Assembly: GCF_900100885.1 (NCBI RefSeq)
Contig: NZ_LT629692.1
Coordinates: 992,001 to 1,056,000 of the forward strand
Direction: 5' to 3'
Length of the DNA stretch: 64,000 nucleotides
From: Microbacterium pygmaeum
GTDB taxonomy: Bacteria; Actinomycetota; Actinomycetes; Actinomycetales; Microbacteriaceae
A program made the translations under genes and the position numbers. The stretch's first letter is position 1. Each line of letters starts with the position of its first letter. A model generated the notes under the pieces. The model made no database searches and was not told the origin of the DNA. It saw only the letters and a program-made list of their open reading frames with translations. Below, one piece after another: positions 1 to 7,422 of this stretch.

Positions 1-2
1 GT

Positions 3-869
3 GACGCAGCGCTGGCCGCGGGCGTGCCGATCGTGCAGGGAGCGCGCCTGGTCTCGATCGACGAGACGTCCGATCGCGTGCGTGCGACGTTCGCCGACGG
101 ACGCACCGCCGAGGGCGACGTGCTCATCGGCGCCGACGGCATCCGGTCGTTCACACGCTCCTGGATCGACCCGGGCGCTCCGGCGCCGCGGTACAGCGGT
201 CTGGTCGGAACCGGCGGCTTCGCGCGGGTCCCTGGGCTGGAGCCGACCCCCGACACCCAGTACATGGTGTTCGGTGCGCGCTCGTTCTTCGGCTACCTCG
301 TGCGCACGGACGGGACCGCGTACTGGTTCGCCAACCTCACGAGCCCCGAGCCCGCGCGCGGGTCGCTGCGCGGCATCCGCTCCTCCGACTGGCTGGCGCG
401 CCTGCGCGACCTGCACAGCGACGACCCGGCGCCGGTACCCGGAATCCTGGCGGCCACCGACGGCGACGTCGGCGGATACCCGATCTACGAGCTGAGCGGC
501 GTCCAGCGGTGGAGCCGCGGCCGCGTCGTCGCGATCGGCGATGCCGTGCACGCGATGTCGCCCAGCGCGGGGCAGGGTGCCTCCCTCGCGCTCGAGGATG
601 CGATCACCGTCGCGAAGTGCCTGCGTGATCTGCCGACGCCCGAGGCGGCGTTCGCCGAGTATCAGCGACTGCGCCAGCCGCGTGCAGCGGCGGTTGCGAA
701 GTACGCGCGGGCGATCGATGCGCGCAAGCGCGTCACGAAGTCGCGCTTCGGGATCGCGATGCGCGACCGGATGATGCCGCTCTTCCTGAAGAAGGCCGCG
801 AACGACACTCGGAACGACTGGCTCTACAACGCCGAGATCCCCTGGGACCGCTCGCTCGTGCGGCGGTAG
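3..869 (+). CDS. FAD-dependent monooxygenase, C-terminal part (cut by window edge)
   Basis: The reading frame is open to the left edge, so the N-terminal Rossmann GxGxxG dinucleotide site lies outside the window. The visible 288 residues contain the second FAD signature GADGIRS about 43 residues in, and the third one (GDAVHAMSPSAGQG) near residue 179. Both are typical of the PHBH-fold class A flavoprotein hydroxylases, which use NAD(P)H and O2 to hydroxylate aromatic or polyketide-like substrates in the cytosol. The C-terminal Arg/Lys-rich helix and the AEIPWD-type end also fit this family. The substrate cannot be read from the sequence. An LLM oxidoreductase follows 46 bases downstream but has its own -10 hexamer, so the two need not be one operon. 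Confidence 0.85.
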   Translation, partial: DAALAAGVPIVQGARLVSIDETSDRVRATFADGRTAEGDVLIGADGIRSFTRSWIDPGAPAPRYSGLVGTGGFARVPGLEPTPDTQYMVFGARSFFGYLVRTDGTAYWFANLTSPEPARGSLRGIRSSDWLARLRDLHSDDPAPVPGILAATDGDVGGYPIYELSGVQRWSRGRVVAIGDAVHAMSPSAGQGASLALEDAITVAKCLRDLPTPEAAFAEYQRLRQPRAAAVAKYARAIDARKRVTKSRFGIAMRDRMMPLFLKKAANDTRNDWLYNAEIPWDRSLVRR

Positions 870-915
870 GCGTCAGCCCGGCCGCTCCCGCAGCCCCGGC
901 CCGTAGGCTCGGCGT

Positions 916-1902
916 ATGCGCTTCGGAACCTTCATCCCCCAGGGCTGGCGATTCGATCTCGTCGGCATCGACCCGTCCGCTCAGTGGGACGCGATGCGCT
1001 CGCTCGCCGAGCACGCCGATGCCGGAGCCTGGGAATCGCTCTGGGTCTACGACCACTTCCACACCACCCCGATCGCCAGCGAAGAGGCCACGCACGAGGC
1101 GTGGAGTCTGATGGCGGCGTTCGGGGCCTCGACCTCCCGCATCCGGCTCGGTCAGATGTGCACCTGCATGAGCTACCGCAACCCGGCCTTCCTCGCCAAG
1201 GTCGCCGCAACGATCGATCACGTCTCGAACGGCCGGGTCGAGATGGGCATCGGCGGCGGCTGGTACGAGCACGAATGGCGCGCCTACGGCTATGGCTTCC
1301 CGCCGATCAAGGAGCGGCTCGGCCGCCTCCGCGAGGGTGTCGAGATCATGCACCAGGCCTGGACGACGGGTACGGCGACTCTGAACGGCGAGTACTACCA
1401 GGTGGACGGCGCGATCGTCCGGCCGCTCCCGCGCCAGGAGAGCGGCATCCCGTTCTGGATCGCCGGCGGCGGCGAGAAGGTGACGCTGAAGATCGCGGCG
1501 AAGTACGCAGGCTACACGAACTTCGCCGGATCGATCGAGGAGTTCGACCACAAGAGCGCCGTCCTGCGGGGTCACTGCGAGGCGCTGGGCCGCGACTTCT
1601 CGTCGATCACCCGGAGCTCGAACTTCAACACGATCGTCGCCGATACCGAGGCCGAAGCGCGCGACCGGCTGGCGGCCGTCAAGGCGCGGCTGCTGCCGCA
1701 CCTGGGCCGGGAGCGCGCCGACGCGATCGAGCGCGACTACCTCGCCTCGCCGGGGTTCGGCACGCCGGAGCAGGTCGCAGAGCGGCTCGCGGAGCGCGCC
1801 GAACACGGCCTCGGCTACGCGATCCACTACTTCCCGGAGGCGGCCTACGACCGTTCGGGCATGGAGCTGTTCGAGCGGGCGGTGATCCCGGCGCTGTCCT
1901 GA
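916..1902 (+). CDS. LLM-class flavin/F420-dependent oxidoreductase
   Basis: A 328-residue bacterial luciferase-like (TIM-barrel) protein. It begins MRFGTFIPQGW and carries the family patterns GRVEMGIGGGWYEHEW (about residue 110) and the C-terminal GTPEQVAERLAER segment. Members reduce or oxidise small substrates with FMN or coenzyme F420, and actinobacteria hold many paralogues, so the substrate is not assignable. The ATG at 916 follows a TAGGCT hexamer (904-909) by six bases and has no Shine-Dalgarno sequence, which suggests a leaderless transcript. A palindrome of the DUF559-associated family starts 15 bases after the stop codon. Confidence 0.85.
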   Translation: MRFGTFIPQGWRFDLVGIDPSAQWDAMRSLAEHADAGAWESLWVYDHFHTTPIASEEATHEAWSLMAAFGASTSRIRLGQMCTCMSYRNPAFLAKVAATIDHVSNGRVEMGIGGGWYEHEWRAYGYGFPPIKERLGRLREGVEIMHQAWTTGTATLNGEYYQVDGAIVRPLPRQESGIPFWIAGGGEKVTLKIAAKYAGYTNFAGSIEEFDHKSAVLRGHCEALGRDFSSITRSSNFNTIVADTEAEARDRLAAVKARLLPHLGRERADAIERDYLASPGFGTPEQVAERLAERAEHGLGYAIHYFPEAAYDRSGMELFERAVIPALS

Positions 1903-1916
1903 CCGCCGAGGTGGCG

Positions 1917-1990
1917 CGCAGAACTCAGGAGAACGGCGGTCTGACGTCGCTCCGCACCCCGGTCTGAGGCAGATCCACCTGAGTTGTGCG
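1917..1990. repeat. Palindromic element, family 1, upstream copy
   Basis: Inverted repeat with arms at 1917-1933 (CGCAGAACTCAGGAGAA) and 1975-1990 (CCACCTGAGTTGTGCG) around a GC-rich spacer of about 41 bases. The same ACTCAGGAGAAT core recurs as a second inverted pair at 2931-2998, so the DUF559 gene at 2088-2975 lies between two copies. It is not a plain terminator: there is no T-run, and the core is conserved between copies rather than just complementary within one. Confidence 0.7.
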
Positions 1991-2087
1991 CGGCGGGTCG
2001 TCCTCCACAGCCGCGAGACGTCGCGCGTCCTCCACACCTTCGGCTGTGATCGCGTCCGGTCGGGCCGGGCAGCGGCACGGTGGCGGA

Positions 2088-2975
2088 ATGATCGAGGCCC
2101 TGACGCTGCACCGGCCCGTCCAATTCCGGCGGCGCGACGAGATGCTGCAGCACGGTTGGACCACCCGAGCGCTGACGGCCGCGGTCGGTGCGGGAGCCCT
2201 CATCCGGCCGCGTCGAGGGGTGTATCTCCCCGGTGAGGTGAGTTCCGACATCGTCGACGCGTGTCGTCACGGTGGTCGGCTGGCCTGCGTCTCCGCTCTC
2301 GTCCCGTACGGGATCTTCGTCCTCGACAGCAGTTCGCTCCACGTGCATCTCGCACCGAACGCCGCGCGCTTGCGCACGATGTCGCGTCCGGTCCGCCGGC
2401 ACTGGGGTCGTCTTCGTCGCGAGCCGCACCCGTCGTCGACATCCGTCGAGGTCTTCGACGCGCTGCTCCAAGCCGTGCGCTGTCAGCCGCCGCGCGCGGC
2501 CGTCGCGACCCTGGATTCCGCCCTGTATCGCGGCGCGCTGTCACCGGACGACCTCGATGAGCTCTTCCGTGCGCTGCCGCGCCGATACCGAGTCATTCGC
2601 AGGCTGCTCGACCCGCGCAGCGAGTCCGGACCGGAAACACTGGTGCGGCTGATTCTGCGCTCGCTCGGTGCGCATGTCGAGGTACAGGTCCGGATCCGCG
2701 GTGTCGGCCGGGTGGACTTCGTCGTCGACGGGTGGTTGATCATCGAGTGCGACAGCGAGGCCCACCACGCCAGCTGGGAGGCGCAGCGTCGAGATCGCCG
2801 TCGCGACCAGGCCGCGGCACAGCAGGGTTTCGCGACCTACCGACCGATCGCAGAGGACATCATGTGGCACGCCGACGACGTCCGCGCGGCGATCGGTGGG
2901 CTGCTCGGGAGTCACCGCCGGGCCACGTCACGAAGTCAGGAGAATCAGCGCCATCGAGGTCCGCAAAGTGCCTGA
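2088..2975 (+). CDS. AbiEi-like N-terminal domain + DUF559 (Vsr-like nuclease) protein, copy 1
   Basis: A 295-residue protein. The first ~50 residues (TTRALTAAVGAGALIRPRRG) resemble the winged-helix domain of AbiEi-type antitoxins, in which a coarse DNA-binding helix is followed by a short beta hairpin. The C-terminal ~100 residues match DUF559, a PD-(D/E)XK/Vsr-like fold: a Glu in SGPETL, the Asp of VDFVVDG, then IIECDSEAHH, which supplies the acidic pair and His. These nuclease residues look intact. No cognate AbiEii toxin lies next to it, so it is probably not a classical toxin-antitoxin pair. The ATG at 2088 is chosen because upstream in-frame codons run into the palindrome region and give an Arg/Ser-rich, non-family tail. 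The last ~16 residues and the TGA are encoded inside the downstream palindrome. The biological role is unknown. Confidence 0.7.
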   Translation: MIEALTLHRPVQFRRRDEMLQHGWTTRALTAAVGAGALIRPRRGVYLPGEVSSDIVDACRHGGRLACVSALVPYGIFVLDSSSLHVHLAPNAARLRTMSRPVRRHWGRLRREPHPSSTSVEVFDALLQAVRCQPPRAAVATLDSALYRGALSPDDLDELFRALPRRYRVIRRLLDPRSESGPETLVRLILRSLGAHVEVQVRIRGVGRVDFVVDGWLIIECDSEAHHASWEAQRRDRRRDQAAAQQGFATYRPIAEDIMWHADDVRAAIGGLLGSHRRATSRSQENQRHRGPQSA

Positions 2976-2998
2976 ATCGCCGATTCTCCTGAGTTGCG
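2931..2998. repeat. Palindromic element, family 1, downstream copy overlapping gene end
   Basis: Inverted repeat with arms 2931-2950 (CGAAGTCAGGAGAATCAGCG) and 2981-2998 (CGATTCTCCTGAGTTGCG). The left arm is translated as the C-terminal tail of the upstream nuclease gene, and its TGA (2973-2975) falls in the spacer. The core matches the copy at 1917-1990. Confidence 0.7.
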
Positions 2999-3012
2999 AA
3001 CGGCGCGCGCCC

Positions 3013-4488
3013 TCACAGCAGCGCGCGGACGCTCGCGTAGCCGTCGGCGAGGACGTCAGGGACGGATGCTGCGCCGCCGAACACCCGCGTGGCGCCCGGT
3101 GCGCGCGACCACGGCGTCCACCCAGGGGCCGCGTCTCGGATGAAGGCGACGGCTGAGCCGTGGAGCGCGTCGGCGAGCGGCTGCGGCGGAGCGTCCCCGG
3201 CGATCGCCCGGACGCCTTCTGCGTCAAGGCAGTCGAACCAGAACGGCACATCGAGGCAGTGGCACGCCCACCCGATGGTCGGCGACACCCAGGAGAAGCG
3301 GTACGCCCACGTCGGCGCGTCAGCGCGGGCGTCGGCGATCCGCGGCACCTGCACCCGGAACACCTGATCGGTGACGTACCGGCCGAGCACGGCCGCCGTG
3401 CCCTTGCGGTGCTGCACGCGGTTGGCGTCGAGGTAGGCGCGGCGGGTCGCCGGGCCGACCTTCAGCTGGCCGAGGGCGAACCCCGCGGGGATCAGGCGCA
3501 GCTTGTTCTTCGCGCCCTCGGCCACCATCGTGAACTCGTCGTCGGTGGCTCCCAGGACGAGGGGCTTGTCGGCCCCGACCCCCGCGCGCAGCGACTCGAC
3601 CGTCGGACGGGTGATCAGGTCGCCGTCGATCATGGGTCCCCACGAGAGGCCATCCTCGAGCAGGGCGAGGATCCCGGCCAGCGGGCTCTTCGAGTCGGGC
3701 GCGGCAGCCTTCTCCTGCAGCGCGACCAGCGTCGCTTCAGAAACGGACGCGAATCCCTCGCGGGTCGGCGCGACTCCGGCCAGACGGGCGAGTTTCGCCG
3801 AAAGCGTCCGGGCTCGTTCCCCCGACACATCGCCCAGCGCGCCGGAGAGTGACCACGCCTTTCCGAACAGGTGCTGTGCCGCCGGCATCCCGAGCAGCGT
3901 CAGCACCGCTCCGCCACCGGCTGACTGCCCTGCGATGGTCACGCGCGTGGGGTCGCCGCCGAATGCGGCGATGTTCTGCTGCACCCACTCCAGCGCTGCC
4001 AGCCAGTCGCGCACCCCGCGGTTGGACGGGGCGCCGGCGATGTAGCCGAACCCGTCGAATCCCAGCCGGTACGACACGGTCACCGTCACCACTCCGTCGC
4101 GGTTGAACGCCCGGCCGTCGTACCAGGGGCTTGCGGGCGAGCCCTCGGTGAAGCCGCCGCTGTGGATGTAGACGAGCACCGGAAGCGCAGCCTCCGGCGC
4201 ACCAGGGGCCGGCGTGAACACGTTGACATTCAGCGTGGAATCGCCAGGTACCGCGGGCTCTGGGATCAGCGTCTTCTCGCCCGGCTTCGCACGCTTGGCG
4301 GTGGGGCCGAAGACGAGCGCGTCGCGGACATCGTCCCAGGGCTCGGGGGCGACGGGAGCAGCGAACCGCAGATCCCCGACGGGCGCCTGCGCGAACGGGA
4401 TGCCGAGGAAGGCCGCGGATCCCTCGCGCCAGAATCCGCGCACGCGACCGGGGACGAGAGTGACGACGGGATCAGGATGCTGCGTCAA
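3013..4488 (-). CDS. Type B carboxylesterase (para-nitrobenzyl esterase family)
   Basis: A 491-residue alpha/beta hydrolase of the carboxylesterase type B family, a normal length for the group. The nucleophile elbow is GQSAGG with Ser189. The N-terminal signatures GIPFAQAPVGDLRF (about 29-42) and LNVNVFTP (86-93) are clear. The oxyanion loop reads HSGGF rather than the common HGGGF (residues 109-113). The catalytic His is probably in the CHCLDVPFWF segment. It hydrolyses carboxylic esters in the cytosol, since no signal peptide is seen. Its start overlaps the end of the TetR gene by 17 bases, so the two are cotranscribed and the esterase is likely under that regulator. Confidence 0.85.
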   Translation of the reverse strand: MTQHPDPVVTLVPGRVRGFWREGSAAFLGIPFAQAPVGDLRFAAPVAPEPWDDVRDALVFGPTAKRAKPGEKTLIPEPAVPGDSTLNVNVFTPAPGAPEAALPVLVYIHSGGFTEGSPASPWYDGRAFNRDGVVTVTVSYRLGFDGFGYIAGAPSNRGVRDWLAALEWVQQNIAAFGGDPTRVTIAGQSAGGGAVLTLLGMPAAQHLFGKAWSLSGALGDVSGERARTLSAKLARLAGVAPTREGFASVSEATLVALQEKAAAPDSKSPLAGILALLEDGLSWGPMIDGDLITRPTVESLRAGVGADKPLVLGATDDEFTMVAEGAKNKLRLIPAGFALGQLKVGPATRRAYLDANRVQHRKGTAAVLGRYVTDQVFRVQVPRIADARADAPTWAYRFSWVSPTIGWACHCLDVPFWFDCLDAEGVRAIAGDAPPQPLADALHGSAVAFIRDAAPGWTPWSRAPGATRVFGGAASVPDVLADGYASVRALL

Positions 4489-5104
4489 CGCGTGGCTCCT
4501 TCGGTTCGGCGTGCGCGGGCGTCAGGGCGACGAAGAGCGCGTCGACGGTGGCAGCCATGTCGACGGAGGGATCGAGCATCCACTGCACCTGCATGCCGTC
4601 GGCGACGGCCTGGAAGATGCGCGCGAGGACCTCGGCGTCCACGCGATCGGTCATCTCGCCCGAGGCCTGCCGGGCGCGGAGCATCTCCAGGAACGCGGCG
4701 CGGAACATCCCGCCCCGCTCGAGGAAGTACCGATGGGCGGGATGTTCGGGGTCGACGGCATCCACCGCCATCCGGGAGAAGAGCTGGACGAGCCCTGGGA
4801 CGTCGCTGTTGTGCCGGATGACATCGACATACGTCTTCCGGAAGCCTGCGAGATCGAGATCGCTCATCTCGGCGGGGCCGTAGGCCACGACATCCGCTTC
4901 GTCCCGCTTGCGCAGGATCTCGGTGAACAGTTCTTCCTTGCTGCCGAAGTAGTGCAGGAGTCCCGCCTGGCTGAGACCGACCGCGTCTGCGAGTTCTTTC
5001 ACGGATGCTCCGCGATAGCCCTCTCTCGCGATCACCTCGAGCGCGCGCTCGAGGATCTCTTCGCGCTTGGCGACGCCCTTCGCGTAGGAACCTCGTCCTG
5101 CCAT
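4472..5104 (-). CDS. TetR-family transcriptional regulator
   Basis: A 210-residue protein with an N-terminal TetR helix-turn-helix at about residues 15-60 (ALEVIAREGYRGASVKELAD then VGLSQAGLLHYFGSKEEL) and a variable ligand-binding C-terminal half. It is the first gene of a two-gene operon with the type B esterase. The ATG at 5104 lies six bases after TAGCCT (5111-5116 on this strand), a leaderless-type start. It probably represses its own operon in response to an ester or aromatic ligand; that is inference from position. Confidence 0.85.
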   Translation of the reverse strand: MAGRGSYAKGVAKREEILERALEVIAREGYRGASVKELADAVGLSQAGLLHYFGSKEELFTEILRKRDEADVVAYGPAEMSDLDLAGFRKTYVDVIRHNSDVPGLVQLFSRMAVDAVDPEHPAHRYFLERGGMFRAAFLEMLRARQASGEMTDRVDAEVLARIFQAVADGMQVQWMLDPSVDMAATVDALFVALTPAHAEPKEPRVDAAS

Positions 5105-5153
5105 GGGCTCAGGCTAAGCCGAACAGCGCTTGATAATCGAAACCTCCTGGCAT

Positions 5154-5510
5154 TCAGTTCTCGACCCGGGTCACAGGGGCGAGCGCCAGCGCCGTCAGGC
5201 GGCGCTGGCGCATCGCGAGGAACAGCGGGAATGTGAACGCGAAGGCCGTGAGAGCGGATGCCGCGACATACAGCCACCCGGCACGCATGCCCAGCCGCCG
5301 CGCCTCGACGATGATGAATACGCTCCCCGCAACCGCGGCGACCAGCAGGTCGACCGTGATCGACGAGACTGCCGGGCCGCTGGTGACCAGATCGCCCAGG
5401 AAGTCCGCCATCTCGATCACCGCGAGGGCGTTGAACCACCATGTGCCGACGAGCCCGGCGAGCGCCAGCACCAGGTAGAGCACGGCCAGGGGAGTCCAGA
5501 AGCGGGTCAT
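5154..5510 (-). CDS. DUF2834-type small membrane protein
   Basis: A 118-residue protein with three predicted membrane segments: VLYLVLALAGLVGTWWF near residues 8-24, SITVDLLVAAVAGSVFIIV in the middle, and LYVAASALTAFAFTFPLFL near the C-terminus. The order and the WWFN motif match DUF2834, whose function is unknown. The ATG at 5510 is preferred because upstream residues are Arg/Ser-rich and non-hydrophobic. It is divergently arranged with the TspO-like gene at 5603. Confidence 0.7.
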   Translation of the reverse strand: MTRFWTPLAVLYLVLALAGLVGTWWFNALAVIEMADFLGDLVTSGPAVSSITVDLLVAAVAGSVFIIVEARRLGMRAGWLYVAASALTAFAFTFPLFLAMRQRRLTALALAPVTRVEN

Positions 5511-5602
5511 GGCGCCATGATCCCACCGCCGCGTCGATGCGCGGGCCGACCTGGTGCTGTCAAGCCCTCGATCGACGCGATGCCGCGCCCTACGTTGAGA
5601 GG

Positions 5603-6445
5603 ATGAGCCAGTCCTCGCGCACATCCACAGATCGGGACTCCGCAACGGGAACACCGCGCGATCTCCTCCGCCAGATCGCGGTCCTGGTCGCGCTGGGCTT
5701 CACGCTGGTGTCGGTGTTCGTGAACGTCGGCGGTCTGGGCGGCACCCGCACGCAGGACACCCAGGACGGCGCACTGTCGGCGGACGGCTCGTACCTCGCT
5801 CCGGCCGGTCCTGCGTTCAGCATCTGGTCGGCGATCTACCTCGGCCTCATCGGCTACGCCATCTGGCAGGCACTCCCCGGCCAGCGCGCCTCGGACCGTC
5901 AGCGCGCGATCGGCTGGTGGGTCGTCGTCACGATCCTGCTGAACGGTCTGTGGCTCGTCGCCGCGCAGTTCCTCACGATCGAGTGGACGGTCATCGTGAT
6001 CGTCCTGCTGCTGATCGCGCTGTGCATCACCTTCCGCATCTCGGTGTCCACCCGCGCCCCGCGCGGTGGATTCCTCGACGCGCTGCTGATCGACGGTGTC
6101 ACCGGCCTGCACCTGGGCTGGGTGACGCTGGCGACGGTCGCCAACATCGCCGCCTGGCTGACGGGCATCGTACCGGCCGAGTGGGCGGACGCGGCATCCG
6201 CATGGGGAATCGCCGTCCTGGTCGTCGTGGCTGTGCTCGGTCTCGGGATCGCCTGGGCCAGCGGCTGGCGCGTCGCGCCCGGAATCGCACTCGCATGGGG
6301 CCTGACGTGGCTCGCCGTCAACCGGCTGACCGGCGAACCGCAGAACACTGCGATCGGGATCACGGCGATCGTGGTCGCCGCACTCGTGCTGCTGGTTCCG
6401 CTTGCGGTGGCAGGCCTGCGGTTCCTCCAGCCCGAGCACGACTGA
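5603..6445 (+). CDS. TspO/MBR-related integral membrane protein
   Basis: A 280-residue polytopic membrane protein with about eight hydrophobic segments. The first (LVALGFTLVSVFVNVGG) is followed by GPAFSIWSAIYLGLIGYAIWQALP, the W/Y-rich loop typical of tryptophan-rich sensory or TspO-related proteins. It is longer than canonical five-helix TspO (about 160 residues), so it belongs to the extended bacterial group annotated as TspO/MBR-related. Ligand and role are unknown. ATG 5603 has GAGAGG directly upstream and also a TACGTT hexamer six bases before it. It converges on the hydrolase gene, with only six bases between stop codons. Confidence 0.7.
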   Translation: MSQSSRTSTDRDSATGTPRDLLRQIAVLVALGFTLVSVFVNVGGLGGTRTQDTQDGALSADGSYLAPAGPAFSIWSAIYLGLIGYAIWQALPGQRASDRQRAIGWWVVVTILLNGLWLVAAQFLTIEWTVIVIVLLLIALCITFRISVSTRAPRGGFLDALLIDGVTGLHLGWVTLATVANIAAWLTGIVPAEWADAASAWGIAVLVVVAVLGLGIAWASGWRVAPGIALAWGLTWLAVNRLTGEPQNTAIGITAIVVAALVLLVPLAVAGLRFLQPEHD

Positions 6446-6451
6446 CCGCGG

Positions 6452-7312
6452 TCAGCTCTCCAGGAACGCCAGCAGCACCTCGTTCACCTCATCGGCGTGC
6501 GTCCACAGCAGGCCGTGGGGTGCGCCGTCGATCTCGACGTAGGTCGCGTCGGGCAGCATCGTCGTGAAGCGGCGGGCGGTGGCATCGATCGGCAGAATGC
6601 GGTCGGCGGTGCCGTGCACGATCAGCGCGGGGACGTCGATCTTCGCGATGTCCTCGCGGAAGTCGGTCGGCCAGGTGAGCGGCGCGGCGGCGATGGCCGC
6701 GTTTCCCATCCGGTTCCCGGTTGCCACGCTCGCGTCGACGGCCTCCTGCGAGATGCGCGACCCGAGATTCTCATCGAGGTTGTAGAAGTCCTGGAAGAAG
6801 CCGGTCAGGAACGCGTACCGGTCCTCGCGGATCGCCGTGGCGAACCCGTCGAAGAACTCCTGCGGCCCCGCACCGTCGGGGTTGTCGTCGGTCTTGAGCA
6901 GATACGGCTCCAGCGAGCCGATGAAGACGGCGCGCGCCACCCGCTCGCTCCCGTACGTCGCCAGATAGCGGGCGACCTCGCCGGTCCCCATCGAGAAGCC
7001 CACGAGCGTCACCCGCTCCAGGTCGAGGGTGTGCAGGAGCGCCGCGAGGTCGGAGGCGAACGTGTCGTAGTCCGATCCGGACTCGGTCTTGGACGACGAG
7101 CCGAATCCGCGTCGGTCGTATGCGATCACCCGGTAGCCGGCATCCAGCAGAGCCGCCTGCTGCTTGCCCCACGATTCGCCGTCCAACGGGAAGCCGTGGA
7201 TGAGCACGACGGTCTTCGCGGGGCCCTCGACGCTGAAGGGTCCGGCGCCCTGGTCGGTGTAGAACAGCTTGATGTCGGCCGAGTTCTCGACGCCGACGGT
7301 GATGTATGCCAC
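6452..7312 (-). CDS. Alpha/beta hydrolase, non-heme chloroperoxidase-like
   Basis: A 286-residue alpha/beta hydrolase. The oxyanion segment is VVLIHGFPLDGESW, the nucleophile elbow is GFSMGTGEV, the acid is in VHGTADRILP, and the His is in GAPHGLLWTH near the C-terminus. The GFSMG elbow with FPLDGESW matches the cofactor-free haloperoxidase/arylesterase group, which are mainly esterases in vivo. The GTG at 7312 is preceded by GGGAGGAAGAAC, a strong ribosome site, which rules in this start over an in-frame GTG 36 bases upstream. Confidence 0.85.
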   Translation of the reverse strand: MAYITVGVENSADIKLFYTDQGAGPFSVEGPAKTVVLIHGFPLDGESWGKQQAALLDAGYRVIAYDRRGFGSSSKTESGSDYDTFASDLAALLHTLDLERVTLVGFSMGTGEVARYLATYGSERVARAVFIGSLEPYLLKTDDNPDGAGPQEFFDGFATAIREDRYAFLTGFFQDFYNLDENLGSRISQEAVDASVATGNRMGNAAIAAAPLTWPTDFREDIAKIDVPALIVHGTADRILPIDATARRFTTMLPDATYVEIDGAPHGLLWTHADEVNEVLLAFLES

Positions 7313-7422
7313 GTTCTTCCTCCCGGCCGCGGCACGGTGCCGCGGCACGTCTGCGACGCTACGGGGCGCGCACCGAGCGCGACAGGGGTTGCGATCGCCG
7401 ATCGCCCCGGATACGTCCGTCG

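Noticed and set aside
2088..2975. Classical AbiEi/AbiEii toxin-antitoxin module
   Set aside because: Only the AbiEi-like N-terminal domain is present, fused to a DUF559 nuclease, and no AbiEii nucleotidyltransferase lies next to either copy.
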